Assembly (NCBI GenBank): GCA_040081465.1
Contig: JBEBGL010000002.1
Location: forward strand, 186,001 to 250,000
Origin: UBA668 sp040081465
GTDB taxonomy: Bacteria; Actinomycetota; Acidimicrobiia; Acidimicrobiales; Ilumatobacteraceae
Direction: 5' to 3'
Length of the DNA stretch: 64,000 nt
Below the pieces are notes generated by a model, which was given only the letters and a program-made list of their open reading frames with translations, was not told the origin of the DNA and did no database searches. This document shows positions 1-9,229 of the stretch, piece by piece; the stretch's first letter is position 1, and each line of letters begins with the position of its first letter. A program made the translations under genes and the position numbers.

Positions 1-376
1 CGGTGCCCCAGAACACGGCCCACACGCCGATCGCAATCAGCATCGTGAATAGCGCCGGCAGCAACCGTCGCCAACGGCGCACCCAGAATTGCCACAGGCT
101 TACTTTGCCCTTGCCGTCGCGCTCCTCGATCAGCAATGAAGTGATCAGGAATCCGGAGACGACGAAGAACACTTCGACACCGAAGAAACCGCCGTGCAAC
201 CACGAGAACCCGGCGTGATACAGAATTACCGCGATCACCGAGACGGCCCGCACACCGTCGAGCGTCGGCTGGTAGCCCATCAGCATGGGCCGCATGGGCC
301 GCTTGATCGGCCCGCCGTGGTTGCGCTCGAAGCGCGACAGGCGCGTCAGCGCTGGGTGGAGTTCGGCGTCGGACAC
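1..376 (-). CDS. acyltransferase 3 (OafA/YrhL-type) family protein, N-terminal part
   Basis: Partial minus-strand gene that leaves the window at base 1; about 125 N-terminal residues are visible. It reads as an integral-membrane O-acyltransferase of the acyltransferase 3 family, which acetylates or acylates cell-surface polysaccharide or peptidoglycan. Visible marks are the family opening LDGVRAVSVIAVILYHAG, then HGGFFGVEVFFVVSGFLIT, then the WVRRWRRLLPAL motif, with hydrophobic helices between. The start is taken as GTG at 376, 22 bases after the stop of the upstream MFS gene; a TTG three codons earlier (385) is possible. It probably shares a transcript with the MFS gene. The family is clear; the acyl acceptor cannot be told. 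Confidence 0.85.
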   Translation of the reverse strand, partial: MSDAELHPALTRLSRFERNHGGPIKRPMRPMLMGYQPTLDGVRAVSVIAVILYHAGFSWLHGGFFGVEVFFVVSGFLITSLLIEERDGKGKVSLWQFWVRRWRRLLPALFTMLIAIGVWAVFWGT

Positions 377-398
377 GAGGGTCAAGTCTCGCAGGAAA

Positions 399-1604
399 TT
401 ACGCCGACGAGACCGTCACCTGGGTCAGTTCCGGCGGCCGATGAAGGCCCCACTTCAACACCAGAATCACCGCGACGGCGCACAATCCGGCAGCTCCGGC
501 GTACGGCGACCAGATTCCAGCATGATCGAACATCCAGCCCGCGAGCGGAGGGCCGACGATGCGACCCACTGCGTACGAGGCCTGCTGATAACCCATCGCC
601 TCACCCCGGCGGGCGGGCGGCGCAATCTGGCTGACCAGCGTGGAAACCGAAGGCGACGCGACTCCTTGACCAAGCGTCAGCAGCGCGCAGGCGACGATGA
701 GCATTGGCCACACGTATGCGAAGGCCATCGTCGAGAGCCCAACGACCAGCAGTGCGACTCCACTCACGAACAACCGGCTAACTCCGAAGCGGTTGGCGAG
801 TCGACCGTACAGAACACCCTGAATGACCACGAGGAACAGTCCGATTCCGAGGAAGACGAACGCGGAGCCACGCTCGCCAAAGCCAAAGCGATGACGACCG
901 AGCAACCCGAACGTTGACTCGAAGGCGGTGAAGGCCATCGTCGTGATGAAGCCGATCGTTGCTAGCCGACGAAGCTCTGGCGTGATCGCGCGGCGGCGTC
1001 CACGCGGTGCCGGATCCGTTGCGTCGGTGGCGAGTTCGGCGCGTGTCTCCGGCAACCGCACCATTGCGGCCACGGCATTCGCGAGTGCAATTGCACCAGC
1101 GACGTAGAACGGCACGTGCGGCCCGCCGAGGGTCGACAATCCACCGATCGCGGGGCCGATCACAAAGCCGACGCCGAATGCGGCGCCGAGCAAGCCCATC
1201 AGGCGCGGTCGCTCGGCAGGTGACGCCATGTCGCCTACTGCTGCTTGCGCGACAGAAAGGCTTGCACCCGATGCGCCGTCGAGAATGCGACCTACGAATA
1301 GCAGCCACAGCGTGTTCGCCGCACCGCACACAAAGCTGCCGACTGCGGTGCCGAGTAGCGAGATCACGATCACGGGCTTGCGCCCTACGCGATCCGAGAG
1401 ACGGCCGAGCAACGGTGCGAACACGAACTGCGCGGCCGAGAACGCGGCGAACAACAGGCCGACGGTTAGCCCCGACGCTCCGAAGCGTTCCGCGTACACC
1501 GCAAGAATCGGCACGACGATGCCGAAGCCGACAAGGTCGAGCGCGACCGTCGTCCATATCGTCCAAAACCCCTTAGGGATAGGTGCACGGGCAGGCGACG
1601 ACAC
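399..1604 (-). CDS. MFS transporter (drug:proton antiporter-like)
   Basis: 401-residue major facilitator superfamily permease with about 12 hydrophobic helices. The family loop motif is present between TM2 and TM3 as GRLSDRVGRKPVI, and there is an acidic, TetA-like first helix (TVALDLVGFGIVVPILAVYAERFG). It would export or import a small solute across the cytoplasmic membrane; TetA-like multidrug efflux is the closest guess, but the substrate cannot be read from sequence. The start is GTG at 1604. It lies 29 bases downstream of cysS on the same strand and just upstream of the acyltransferase gene, so the three may be co-transcribed. Confidence 0.85.
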   Translation of the reverse strand: MSSPARAPIPKGFWTIWTTVALDLVGFGIVVPILAVYAERFGASGLTVGLLFAAFSAAQFVFAPLLGRLSDRVGRKPVIVISLLGTAVGSFVCGAANTLWLLFVGRILDGASGASLSVAQAAVGDMASPAERPRLMGLLGAAFGVGFVIGPAIGGLSTLGGPHVPFYVAGAIALANAVAAMVRLPETRAELATDATDPAPRGRRRAITPELRRLATIGFITTMAFTAFESTFGLLGRHRFGFGERGSAFVFLGIGLFLVVIQGVLYGRLANRFGVSRLFVSGVALLVVGLSTMAFAYVWPMLIVACALLTLGQGVASPSVSTLVSQIAPPARRGEAMGYQQASYAVGRIVGPPLAGWMFDHAGIWSPYAGAAGLCAVAVILVLKWGLHRPPELTQVTVSSA

Positions 1605-1633
1605 GGGGCACCGTTCTATCTCAGTTCGGGGAC

Positions 1634-2989
1634 CTAACGGCGAACGACGGTGCCCTTACTGGTGGTTTCGACGGTCCACCCTGCTGCCTTTAGTTCGTCG
1701 CGCAGCGCGTCGGCACCGGCGAAGTCCTTCGCCGCCCTCGCCGCGTCAAGCGCCGCTGCCTTCCCGGCGATATCGGCCGGAACGTCTTGGTCGGCGACAA
1801 GTACCAGCCCGAATGCGGTGCAGATCTCGTGCACCGCTGCCACCAGACCACCAAGCTCGGGCGCGCCAGCGTCGAGTGCGGCGTTCGCCCGGCGGACCGT
1901 GTCGAACAGCAGAGCCGTCGCACCTGGCGTGTCGAGGTCGTTATCCATGCACTCGCGGAACTTCGCGAGCACAGCATCGTCAGCTGGAGCCTCGGCGACA
2001 CCCGCGGTACGCGCGGCGAACGAATCGAAACCGGCCAACACCTTCACGGCCGCTTCGATGTTGTCCTTACCGACGCTGACCGGACCGCGGTAGTGCGACT
2101 GCAGCAACAACATTCGATATGCGCGCGGGTCGTAGTGCTCCATCAGGTCGAGCAAGTTGTCGACGTTGCCAAGGCTCTTGGACATCTTCTCGCCCTCGGC
2201 ATCGACGACGAAGCCGTTGTGCATCCAGTGATTGGCGAAACGCTTGCCCAACGCGACCGCCTGAGCGCGCTCGTTCTCGTGGTGCGGAAACTTCAGGTCC
2301 ATGCCACCGCAGTGAAGATCGAAGCCCTCACCCAATAAATCGAGGCTCATCACCACGCACTCGCTGTGCCAACCAGGTCGACCCTCGCCCCACTTCGACG
2401 GCCACGATGGCTCACCCGGCTTGGCCAGTTTCCAAAGCACGAAGTCGGCCGGATGCCGTTTGTTCTCGGCGCCAAAGACCTCGCGGTCGCCGCCACCTTC
2501 GAGCATGTCGCTAAGCCGCTGATTGGAGAGCAGACCGTAGTCCTCGACCGACGACACGTTGAGGTAGACGCCATCCTCTGTGCTGTAGGCGCGGCCGATC
2601 TCGACCAGCTGCCCGATCATCTCGACCATCTCGTCGACGTACTCGGTCGCGTGCGGAACGTCGGTCGGTCGCGCAACGCCCAACTTCGCCATCGCCTCGA
2701 ACCACACCGCCTCGCAACTCTGAGTGATGTCTTGCCACGGACGATCTTCTTTGTTGGCGCGGTTGATGATGCTGTCGTCGATGTCGGTGACGTTGCTGGC
2801 CAAACGCACTTCCAGACCAGTCCATTCGAGATAGCGGCGCAACACGTCGTACACGAGGGTGGCGCGGCCGTGGCCGAGATGCGGCGGGCCGTACACGGTG
2901 GGACCACACAGGTAGATGCTGACCTTGCCCGGCTCGCGCAATGCGAGCTCACGAACCTTCCGTGTAGCGGTGTCGTAGAGGTGCAGCAT
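1634..2989 (-). CDS. cysS: cysteinyl-tRNA synthetase
   Basis: 451-residue class I aminoacyl-tRNA synthetase that charges tRNA-Cys in the cytoplasm. It carries the Zn/HIGH region as CGPTVYGPPHLGHGRAT, the Zn-ligand stretches HSECVVMS and HHENERAQ, and the KMSKS loop as EGEKMSKSLGNV. The mycothiol ligase MshC is a close relative, but the GPTVY(G) signature and the long C-terminal anticodon-binding region favour CysS. The open frame extends far upstream, but ATG at 2989 begins the family-like sequence MLHLYDTATRK and follows a TAGGCT hexamer 8 bases away. It is divergent from valS across 84 bases. Confidence 0.93.
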   Translation of the reverse strand: MLHLYDTATRKVRELALREPGKVSIYLCGPTVYGPPHLGHGRATLVYDVLRRYLEWTGLEVRLASNVTDIDDSIINRANKEDRPWQDITQSCEAVWFEAMAKLGVARPTDVPHATEYVDEMVEMIGQLVEIGRAYSTEDGVYLNVSSVEDYGLLSNQRLSDMLEGGGDREVFGAENKRHPADFVLWKLAKPGEPSWPSKWGEGRPGWHSECVVMSLDLLGEGFDLHCGGMDLKFPHHENERAQAVALGKRFANHWMHNGFVVDAEGEKMSKSLGNVDNLLDLMEHYDPRAYRMLLLQSHYRGPVSVGKDNIEAAVKVLAGFDSFAARTAGVAEAPADDAVLAKFRECMDNDLDTPGATALLFDTVRRANAALDAGAPELGGLVAAVHEICTAFGLVLVADQDVPADIAGKAAALDAARAAKDFAGADALRDELKAAGWTVETTSKGTVVRR

Positions 2990-2997
2990 GGTTGCCA

Positions 2998-3003
2998 AGC
3001 CTA
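2998..3003 (-). promoter_or_regulatory. candidate leaderless -10 element for cysS
   Basis: TAGGCT on the minus strand, 8 bases before the cysS ATG, with no Shine-Dalgarno sequence between. It matches the TAnnnT form seen before several other genes here. No clear -35 was seen. Inference from spacing only. Confidence 0.45.
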
Positions 3004-3059
3004 CGGTTGCCCAAGACCCGCTACCAGCTCGCAGCCGGGGATGGATTATGGCCGCCGGA

Positions 3060-3065
3060 TAGCCT
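3060..3065 (+). promoter_or_regulatory. candidate leaderless -10 element for valS
   Basis: TAGCCT followed by 8 bases and then the valS ATG, without a ribosome-binding site. The same hexamer and spacing recur before the LCP gene, the alcohol dehydrogenase and the KAP NTPase gene. Confidence 0.45.
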
Positions 3066-3073
3066 GAGAGACC

Positions 3074-5644
3074 ATGGCTATTCCTGAAAAGCCCACGCTC
3101 GACGGCATCGAAGAGCGGTTCGTCGCGCAGTGGGAAGCCGATGGCACCTACATCTTCGATCGCTCGGCGACCCGCGACCAGGTGTATTCCATCGACACTC
3201 CTCCGCCGACGGTTAGCGGCAGCCTGCACATCGGCCACATATTCAGCTACACCCACACCGACCTGATCGCGCGCTACCAGCGCATGAGCGGCAAGAAGGT
3301 GTTCTACCCAATCGGTTGGGACGACAACGGCCTTGCCACCGAGCGGCGCGTGCAAAACGTCACCGGCGTGCGCTGCGACCCGTCGCTGCCGTACGTGCCC
3401 AACTTCCAGCCGCCGTTTCGCGGCGATGTTCCGAAGGATCACCGCGCGGTTCCGGTGAGCCGAGCCAACTTCGTTGAACTCTGCGCGGAGATCACTCATC
3501 TCGATGAACAATCGTTTGAGCACGTGATCCGCCGCCTGGGGCTGAGCGTCGATTGGACCCTGCTTTACACAACGATTGGCGAACGCGCCCGGCGCACCAG
3601 CCAGCGCGCGTTCCTGCGCAACCTCGCGGGTGGCCACGCCTACCAACAGGACGCGCCGACGCTGTGGGATATCGACGAGCAGACCGCGGTTGCGCAAGCC
3701 GAGATGGAAGACCGCGAGATCACCGGCAGCTATCACCGCATCGCTTTCCACAAGCCCGATGGCGAGTCGATCCTGATCGACACAACGCGGCCCGAGCTAT
3801 TGCCGTCGTGCGTTGCGATCGTTGCCCACCCATCCGACGAGCGTTACCAGAAGTTGTTCGGAACAACCGTGACGACGCCGCTGTTCGGCGTCGAAGTTCC
3901 CGTCGTCGCCCATCACCTCGCCGAGGTCGACAAGGGCACTGGCATCGCGATGATCTGCACGTTCGGCGATGTCACCGACGTGACGTGGTGGCGCGAACTC
4001 GATCTGCCATCGCGCGCACTCATTGGTTTCGACGGACGCTTCACATCCGAGACGCCAGAGTGGATCACGACCGACGGTGGTCGCGCCGCGTACGAGAAGA
4101 TCGCCGGACTGAATCCGAAGCAAGCGCAACGCGCTGTCGCAGAAATGTTGGCGACATCCGGAGAGATGATCGGCGAGCCGCGCGAGATCAAGCACCCAGT
4201 CAAGTTCTACGAGCGTGGCCATCGCCCGCTCGAAATCGTCGCAACTCGTCAGTGGTACATCCGCAACGGCGGTCGCGGCGAGCGCTTGCGCGACGAACTG
4301 GTGAAGCGTGGCAATGAGTTGGCGTGGCACCCGGCGTACATGCAAAGTCGCTACAGCGATTGGGTCGCCGGCCTGAAGGGCGACTGGCTGATCAGCCGCC
4401 AGCGTTACTTCGGCGTGCCGCTGCCGCTGTGGTACCGACTCGACGCCGCTGGCAACCCCAACTTCGACGACGTGCTCGTGCCAAGCGAAGCCGACCTTCC
4501 GATCGATCCATCAACCGACGTACCAACCGGTTTCACCGAATCGCAGCGAGGCGAACCAAACGGCTTCATCGGCGAAGGCGACGTGATGGACACGTGGGCA
4601 ACATCGTCGCTCACGCCACAGATCGCCGGCGATTGGGAAGGCGAAAGCGATCTATTCCGTCGGGTCTACCCGATGGACTTGCGACCGCAGGGCCACGACA
4701 TCATCCGCACATGGTTGTTCGCGACGATGGTGCGCAGCCACCACGAGTTCGAGGGCGCGCCTTGGCGCAACGCGTCGATCAACGGCTTCATTCTCGACCC
4801 GGATCGCAAGAAGCTCGCGAAGTCGAAGGGCAACGCGACTTCGACGCCGTTGCACCTACTGGAAGAGCACGGCACCGACGCAGTTAGGTACTGGGCAGCC
4901 AACGGCCGACCAGGTGTCGACACAATTTTCGACGAAGGCCAGATGAAGGTCGGCCGCAAGCTGGCAACGAAGTTGTTGAACGCCAGCAAGTTCGTGCTCG
5001 CGTTCGGCACGCCGCCCGACATCGCAACACCGACCGAGCCTCTCGATCGCGCGATGGCGGCTCGGCTCGACCGCGTGATCGCGGACGCGAGCAAGGCGTT
5101 CGACGCGTACGACTACACCGGTGCACTGGAGCGCATCGAGTCGTTCTTCTGGTGGTTCTGCGACGATTACGTCGAGCTGGTCAAGAGTCGTGCATATGGC
5201 ACGCACGGCGAAGCTGGTGCCACCAGTGCGCTCGCCGCGCTTCGTTTCGCGCTGAGCGCATTGCACCGACTGTTCGCACCATTTCTTCCGTTCGTCACCG
5301 ACGAGGTGTGGAGTTGGTGGCAAGCCGGTTCGGTTCATGCGCAGCAGTGGCCAACTGTCGACGGCACATGGGGCGACGACGCGCTGCTCGAGCCGGTCAG
5401 CGAAGTCCTCGCGCTCGTTCGTCGAGCCAAGACGGAAGCGAAAGCCAGTCAGAAAGCCGACATTGCGATCCTCACAGTGCATGCGCCGGCCAAGACCAAC
5501 ATGGCTCTCGCAACCGCCGAGCGCGACCTACGTGATGCAGGCTCAATCGCATCGCTGCGCTATGTCGAGGCCGACGAACTGACCGGCGAAGTCGAGTTGG
5601 CACAAGTCACGGCGGGGCCGCCGACAACGCCGACCTCGGGCTAG
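3074..5644 (+). CDS. valS: valyl-tRNA synthetase
   Basis: 856-residue class I synthetase charging tRNA-Val. In order: HIGH motif in PPPTVSGSLHIGH (about residue 45-57), the GWDDNGLATERR stretch, a CP1 editing domain (about 190-340) containing the substrate-like run DTTRPELLPSCVA, the WLISRQRYFGVPLP segment, the KMSKS-type loop KKLAKSKGNA, and a helical anticodon-binding domain from about 640. The C-terminal tRNA-binding coiled coil is short: valS proteins often reach 880-950 residues, while this type ends earlier. ATG at 3074 follows a TAGCCT hexamer. Divergent from cysS and followed after 16 bases by an LCP gene. Confidence 0.93.
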   Translation: MAIPEKPTLDGIEERFVAQWEADGTYIFDRSATRDQVYSIDTPPPTVSGSLHIGHIFSYTHTDLIARYQRMSGKKVFYPIGWDDNGLATERRVQNVTGVRCDPSLPYVPNFQPPFRGDVPKDHRAVPVSRANFVELCAEITHLDEQSFEHVIRRLGLSVDWTLLYTTIGERARRTSQRAFLRNLAGGHAYQQDAPTLWDIDEQTAVAQAEMEDREITGSYHRIAFHKPDGESILIDTTRPELLPSCVAIVAHPSDERYQKLFGTTVTTPLFGVEVPVVAHHLAEVDKGTGIAMICTFGDVTDVTWWRELDLPSRALIGFDGRFTSETPEWITTDGGRAAYEKIAGLNPKQAQRAVAEMLATSGEMIGEPREIKHPVKFYERGHRPLEIVATRQWYIRNGGRGERLRDELVKRGNELAWHPAYMQSRYSDWVAGLKGDWLISRQRYFGVPLPLWYRLDAAGNPNFDDVLVPSEADLPIDPSTDVPTGFTESQRGEPNGFIGEGDVMDTWATSSLTPQIAGDWEGESDLFRRVYPMDLRPQGHDIIRTWLFATMVRSHHEFEGAPWRNASINGFILDPDRKKLAKSKGNATSTPLHLLEEHGTDAVRYWAANGRPGVDTIFDEGQMKVGRKLATKLLNASKFVLAFGTPPDIATPTEPLDRAMAARLDRVIADASKAFDAYDYTGALERIESFFWWFCDDYVELVKSRAYGTHGEAGATSALAALRFALSALHRLFAPFLPFVTDEVWSWWQAGSVHAQQWPTVDGTWGDDALLEPVSEVLALVRRAKTEAKASQKADIAILTVHAPAKTNMALATAERDLRDAGSIASLRYVEADELTGEVELAQVTAGPPTTPTSG

Positions 5645-5645
5645 T

Positions 5646-5651
5646 TAGCCT
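5646..5651 (+). promoter_or_regulatory. candidate leaderless -10 element for the first LCP gene
   Basis: TAGCCT directly after the valS stop codon, 9 bases before the LCP ATG and with no ribosome-binding site. It suggests that the LCP pair has its own promoter and is not only read through from valS. Confidence 0.45.
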
Positions 5652-5660
5652 GGTCAGACC

Positions 5661-6926
5661 ATGCAACCAATGGACCCCTACGACGAATCCGATCTGCCAA
5701 CGCGTTTCAAACCGCACCACACGGGTACACAACGGGCCGTCATGGCTTTCAATATCGTGGTGATTATCGGCTGCCTCGCTGGCGCTGTCGCGTTGCTATA
5801 CGGCAAGAACTCGCTCGACAACACGCAAGCAACTGAACAGGTCGACGTCGTCACCACGACTGCTGTTGCCGTACCGACCACCACCGTTGTAGGAACGACA
5901 GTTCCCGTCGTGACCGCCCCACCAGGCACCTTCCCACCGGTCGATCCGGCCGCGAAGAACTTCCTGCTCACGGGCTCGGACGCCAACTCATGCACTACGC
6001 CGGGATCGCAATGGTCAAATGCAGACGATCCGAACCGAGACGCGCAAGGTCGCAGCGACTCGCTCATGATCATGCGAATCGATCCATCGACTCGTCGGGC
6101 AGCGGTCTTGTCGTTTCCACGCGACCTGTGGGTAAAGGTCAACGGAGCCAATGCTCGAATCAACAACGCTTACGTGCAAGACGACTACACGCTGCTCGCC
6201 CAAACGATGTATGACAACTTCGGCATCGTCGTAGATCACTATTTGCAGGTTGACTTCTGCGCCTTCAAGCAAATAGTTGACGCTGTTGGAGGCGTTACGG
6301 TCCCGTTCAAAACCCGTGTCGTCGACGCACATGTCGGACTCGATATCCCGATGGGTTGCCACACGTTCTCAGGCGACGAGGCACTCGCATACGTGCGCTC
6401 GCGCCACCTCAAGTGGGTCGACGCCAACGGCAACACGAACGAAGATCGGGCGGCCGACCTCGGCCGAATCTCGCGCCAGCAAGACTTTCTGCGCCGAGTG
6501 CTGCAGGCTGCCGTCGAGAAGGGGATCTACGACCCAGCGGTCGCAACCGCATTAATCGACTCGATGCAGAACTTCATCGTGCGCGATTCCGGAATGCTCG
6601 CAATCGACGACATGCTGCAATTCGCGGGTGTGATGCGCGACATCGATCCGTTGGCCATTCGCACATATCAGGTGGAGAGTTATGGAAAAGTAGTGGGCGG
6701 AGTCGCTGTACAGATTCCGAAACTAACTACCGACAACATGCTGGCAATTCTCGCGATCTTCCAAGGCACAGCAGCTCTGCCGGGCGGCGCCGTCGATCCG
6801 TCGGCCACAACCACGACAGTTGTCGGAAGCTCAGCGACGACAGTCGGCGCTGGTACCACTGTTGCGGCTGAGCCAGACGAAGATGTGCAGGGCGACATCG
6901 TTCCCGATGAAACGATTCAGTGCTGA
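5661..6926 (+). CDS. LytR-CpsA-Psr (LCP) family cell-envelope protein, copy 1
   Basis: 421-residue membrane-anchored protein. One N-terminal transmembrane helix (about residues 26-47) is followed by a Thr/Val/Pro linker and then the LCP catalytic domain from about residue 98. LCP enzymes transfer undecaprenyl-linked glycopolymers (teichoic acids, arabinogalactan, capsule) onto peptidoglycan outside the membrane. The domain shows the arginine/aspartate signatures RSDSLMIMRID, SFPRDLWVKV and the later LGRISRQQDFLRRV. The tail ends in GDIVPDETIQC. It forms a tandem pair with the next gene (TGA and ATG share one base), clearly the product of duplication. The glycopolymer is unknown. Confidence 0.9.
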   Translation: MQPMDPYDESDLPTRFKPHHTGTQRAVMAFNIVVIIGCLAGAVALLYGKNSLDNTQATEQVDVVTTTAVAVPTTTVVGTTVPVVTAPPGTFPPVDPAAKNFLLTGSDANSCTTPGSQWSNADDPNRDAQGRSDSLMIMRIDPSTRRAAVLSFPRDLWVKVNGANARINNAYVQDDYTLLAQTMYDNFGIVVDHYLQVDFCAFKQIVDAVGGVTVPFKTRVVDAHVGLDIPMGCHTFSGDEALAYVRSRHLKWVDANGNTNEDRAADLGRISRQQDFLRRVLQAAVEKGIYDPAVATALIDSMQNFIVRDSGMLAIDDMLQFAGVMRDIDPLAIRTYQVESYGKVVGGVAVQIPKLTTDNMLAILAIFQGTAALPGGAVDPSATTTTVVGSSATTVGAGTTVAAEPDEDVQGDIVPDETIQC

Positions 6927-8293
6927 TGGAACCAACTGACTCCGAGAGCGCCCCACCCGCAGCGTTCAAGCCTCGGCACACAGTGGCACAACGGCTTGTC
7001 ATGGCCGTCAACATGATGGTCGTAGCCGGCTGCTTGGCGGGCGCCGGCGCATTGTTGTACGGCAAGAACGCACTCGATAACACACAGGCCACGCCACAAG
7101 TGCACATCGCGACGAATCCTCTTCTCCCGGGTACCACCAATGCGGACGGCACTGCGGTACCGGGCACAGCTACGGAGGATTTCCCCGCTGCCGATCCGAA
7201 CGCCGTCAACTTTCTGATTGTCGGCTCCGATGCCAACGCCTGCGTAGATCCGAACTCGCCGTGGTCCGGCGCCGCCGACTCAGCCCGCGATTCGATCGGT
7301 AGTCGCAGCGACTCGATCATGGTGATGCGCCTCGACCCATCCACCAATCAGGCGGCGGTTCTTTCGTTCCCGCGCGACCTCTGGGTGAAGGTCGGGCAGA
7401 GCAACAAACGAATCAACAGTGCGTACGTCGAGAACGACTACAGCGTCCTTGCACAGACAATGTTCGACACCTTTGGAATCACGATCGATCACTACTTGCA
7501 GATCGACTTCTGCGCATTTAAGAAAATCGTGGACGCCGTCGGCGGCGTCACTGTCCCGTTCGCCACACCAATCGTCGATGCCAACGTCGGGATCAATCTT
7601 CCCGCGGGCTGCCATACGTTCCGCGGCGATGAAGCGTTGGCCTACGTTCGATCGCGGCACCTCAAGTCAGTCGATGCCGACGGTGACAAGCACGAAGATC
7701 GCGCCGCCGACTTCGGACGCATCTCGCGCCAGCAGGACTTCCTGCGGCGAATGCTGCAAGCTGCTCTGGAAGAGGGCCTCTACAACCTTGACGTCGCGCA
7801 GGCCTTCATCGAGTCGCTACAGAGTGACATCGTGCGCGATTCAGGGCTGCTGTCGCTCGAGAAGGTAATGAGTTTCGCCGGCGTGATGCGCGACATCGCC
7901 CCAACAGACATCCAGACGTATCAGATCGAGACGACCTCGCTAAGAGTCGGCGACCAGGCTGTGCTCAAGCCATCGCTCAAGGGCGACAACATGAAGGCAA
8001 TTCTCGCCATCTTCCAAGGCAAGGCGCCGTTGGCCGGAAAGCCCGACCAGGCCTTTGAAACAACGACCACGAGCAGCACCACGACCACAACGACACCCAA
8101 GACCACCACGACGGTCGCCACGACCAGCACCACTCCCGGAGGCGGCACGACTGGTTCAACGACCGCAACCACCACGACCGTCAAGCCCACGACCACCACC
8201 AGCAAGCCGACGACTACGACGAGCACGACAATCGTCGAGCCGGAAGAGAATGTGCTGGGCGACATCGTGCCCGACGAAACGATTCAGTGCTAG
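6926..8293 (+). CDS. LytR-CpsA-Psr (LCP) family cell-envelope protein, copy 2
   Basis: Paralogue of the preceding gene with the same layout: cytoplasmic start, one transmembrane helix, linker, LCP domain (RSDSIMVMRLD, SFPRDLWVKV, FGRISRQQDFLRR). It differs by a long Thr-rich stretch before the C terminus that looks like an extended, wall-spanning linker. It then ends in the same GDIVPDETIQC as copy 1. The start is taken as ATG at 6926, overlapping the upstream TGA by one base (TGATG), which implies translational coupling; a GTG two codons earlier (6920) is also open. About 455 residues. It converges on the VWA gene with 7 bases between stops. Confidence 0.9.
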   Translation: MEPTDSESAPPAAFKPRHTVAQRLVMAVNMMVVAGCLAGAGALLYGKNALDNTQATPQVHIATNPLLPGTTNADGTAVPGTATEDFPAADPNAVNFLIVGSDANACVDPNSPWSGAADSARDSIGSRSDSIMVMRLDPSTNQAAVLSFPRDLWVKVGQSNKRINSAYVENDYSVLAQTMFDTFGITIDHYLQIDFCAFKKIVDAVGGVTVPFATPIVDANVGINLPAGCHTFRGDEALAYVRSRHLKSVDADGDKHEDRAADFGRISRQQDFLRRMLQAALEEGLYNLDVAQAFIESLQSDIVRDSGLLSLEKVMSFAGVMRDIAPTDIQTYQIETTSLRVGDQAVLKPSLKGDNMKAILAIFQGKAPLAGKPDQAFETTTTSSTTTTTTPKTTTTVATTSTTPGGGTTGSTTATTTTVKPTTTTSKPTTTTSTTIVEPEENVLGDIVPDETIQC

Positions 8294-8300
8294 CTCGTTA

Positions 8301-9089
8301 CTAGCGGCGCTCGAACGCTTGAGTCATCGCGTCCGCGACCGAACTCGGCCCATTGATGGTGAGACACTTCGCACCCACCCTGGCGGCGAATGCTTGCGCC
8401 TCGTCGGAATCTGTTTCTGGCGCGACGATTACCAATTCGTCCAATGCGGTCGCGGCTGCAATTGCGTCGCCCTCAACAGTCGCTCGACAATCGCTCAGCA
8501 ACACCACCACCTTGCGACCCGCACGGCTGCGCGCCAACTGCGCGTGCGCGACATTGAGTGAGCCCGCAAGGTCGGTGGTGCCAAAGCCGCGCAGCGCAAG
8601 CACGTCGTCGACAACCGACTCACCCGCCTTCTGGCCCTGTTGGCTCTTGGCAACGACGACGTCTTTCCCAAACGCGAGCACGCTGTAGTCGGTCGGCGCG
8701 AGGCTCGCAACGGCTGCTGCTGCTAACGCTGCGGTAGCTAGCGGCTTGCCACCCATCGATCCGCTGCGGTCGACCAAGAGGCACAGCGCAGTCGTCGGCT
8801 GCACCCATCCGCGAACTCGCAAATGATCAGGGTCGACTGCGCCCGTCGCCTCGCCGCGCAGCCCGTCGACGATTCCTTCGAGGCTGGCATCGAAGTCGAG
8901 GTCGCCGCCATCGGGTTGGTAAGGCAGAGTTTGCAGCTTGCCAACCCCGCGCTGACGTGTTGGACCGCGGCGAGCAATGTCGACGAAGATGCTGCCGGCG
9001 AGCCGTCTCGCCAACTCGCGCAACCGCTGGTCGGTTGCGCCGACCAAGTCGGCGAGCAGCGCCAGCATTTCGTCGGGGCAGTCGCGCAT
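8301..9089 (-). CDS. VWA-domain protein (CoxE/ChlD-like), start uncertain
   Basis: A von Willebrand factor A domain protein of the kind that partners MoxR ATPases. The MIDAS motif is LLVDRSGSMGGK, followed by TTDLAGSLN and a conserved aspartate in VVLLSDCRAT; an upstream helical part reads LADLVGATDQRLRELARRLAG. ATG at 9089 gives 262 residues. However, the same frame stays open to about 9296 and encodes family-like sequence upstream (ARDPRFEQVSPEVGELDES) with no ATG, GTG or TTG. The true start is therefore either a rare codon or hidden by a frameshift near the end of the MoxR gene. Function: probable metal-dependent chaperone or cofactor-insertion partner. Confidence 0.8.
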   Translation of the reverse strand: MRDCPDEMLALLADLVGATDQRLRELARRLAGSIFVDIARRGPTRQRGVGKLQTLPYQPDGGDLDFDASLEGIVDGLRGEATGAVDPDHLRVRGWVQPTTALCLLVDRSGSMGGKPLATAALAAAAVASLAPTDYSVLAFGKDVVVAKSQQGQKAGESVVDDVLALRGFGTTDLAGSLNVAHAQLARSRAGRKVVVLLSDCRATVEGDAIAAATALDELVIVAPETDSDEAQAFAARVGAKCLTINGPSSVADAMTQAFERR

Positions 9090-9229
9090 GCCGTCGGCAA
9101 CCGCCGACTCGTCGAGTTCGCCGACTTCGGGTGAAACCTGTTCGAACCGCGGATCGCGCGCGAACTGGCGGCGAGAAGTCGTGCGCTGGCGCTGACGAGC
9201 GATCTCGGCGTCGGCCGCGGTGCCCTCTA

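Noticed and set aside
8040..8240. Possible tandem DNA repeat (ACCACGACC-like)
   Set aside because: It is an irregular, codon-level Thr-rich linker within the LCP protein and not a distinct repeat element.
8055..8561. Arg/Pro-rich plus-strand frame over the end of LCP copy 2
   Set aside because: It is the frame-shifted reading of the Thr-rich ACC/ACG codon repeat.
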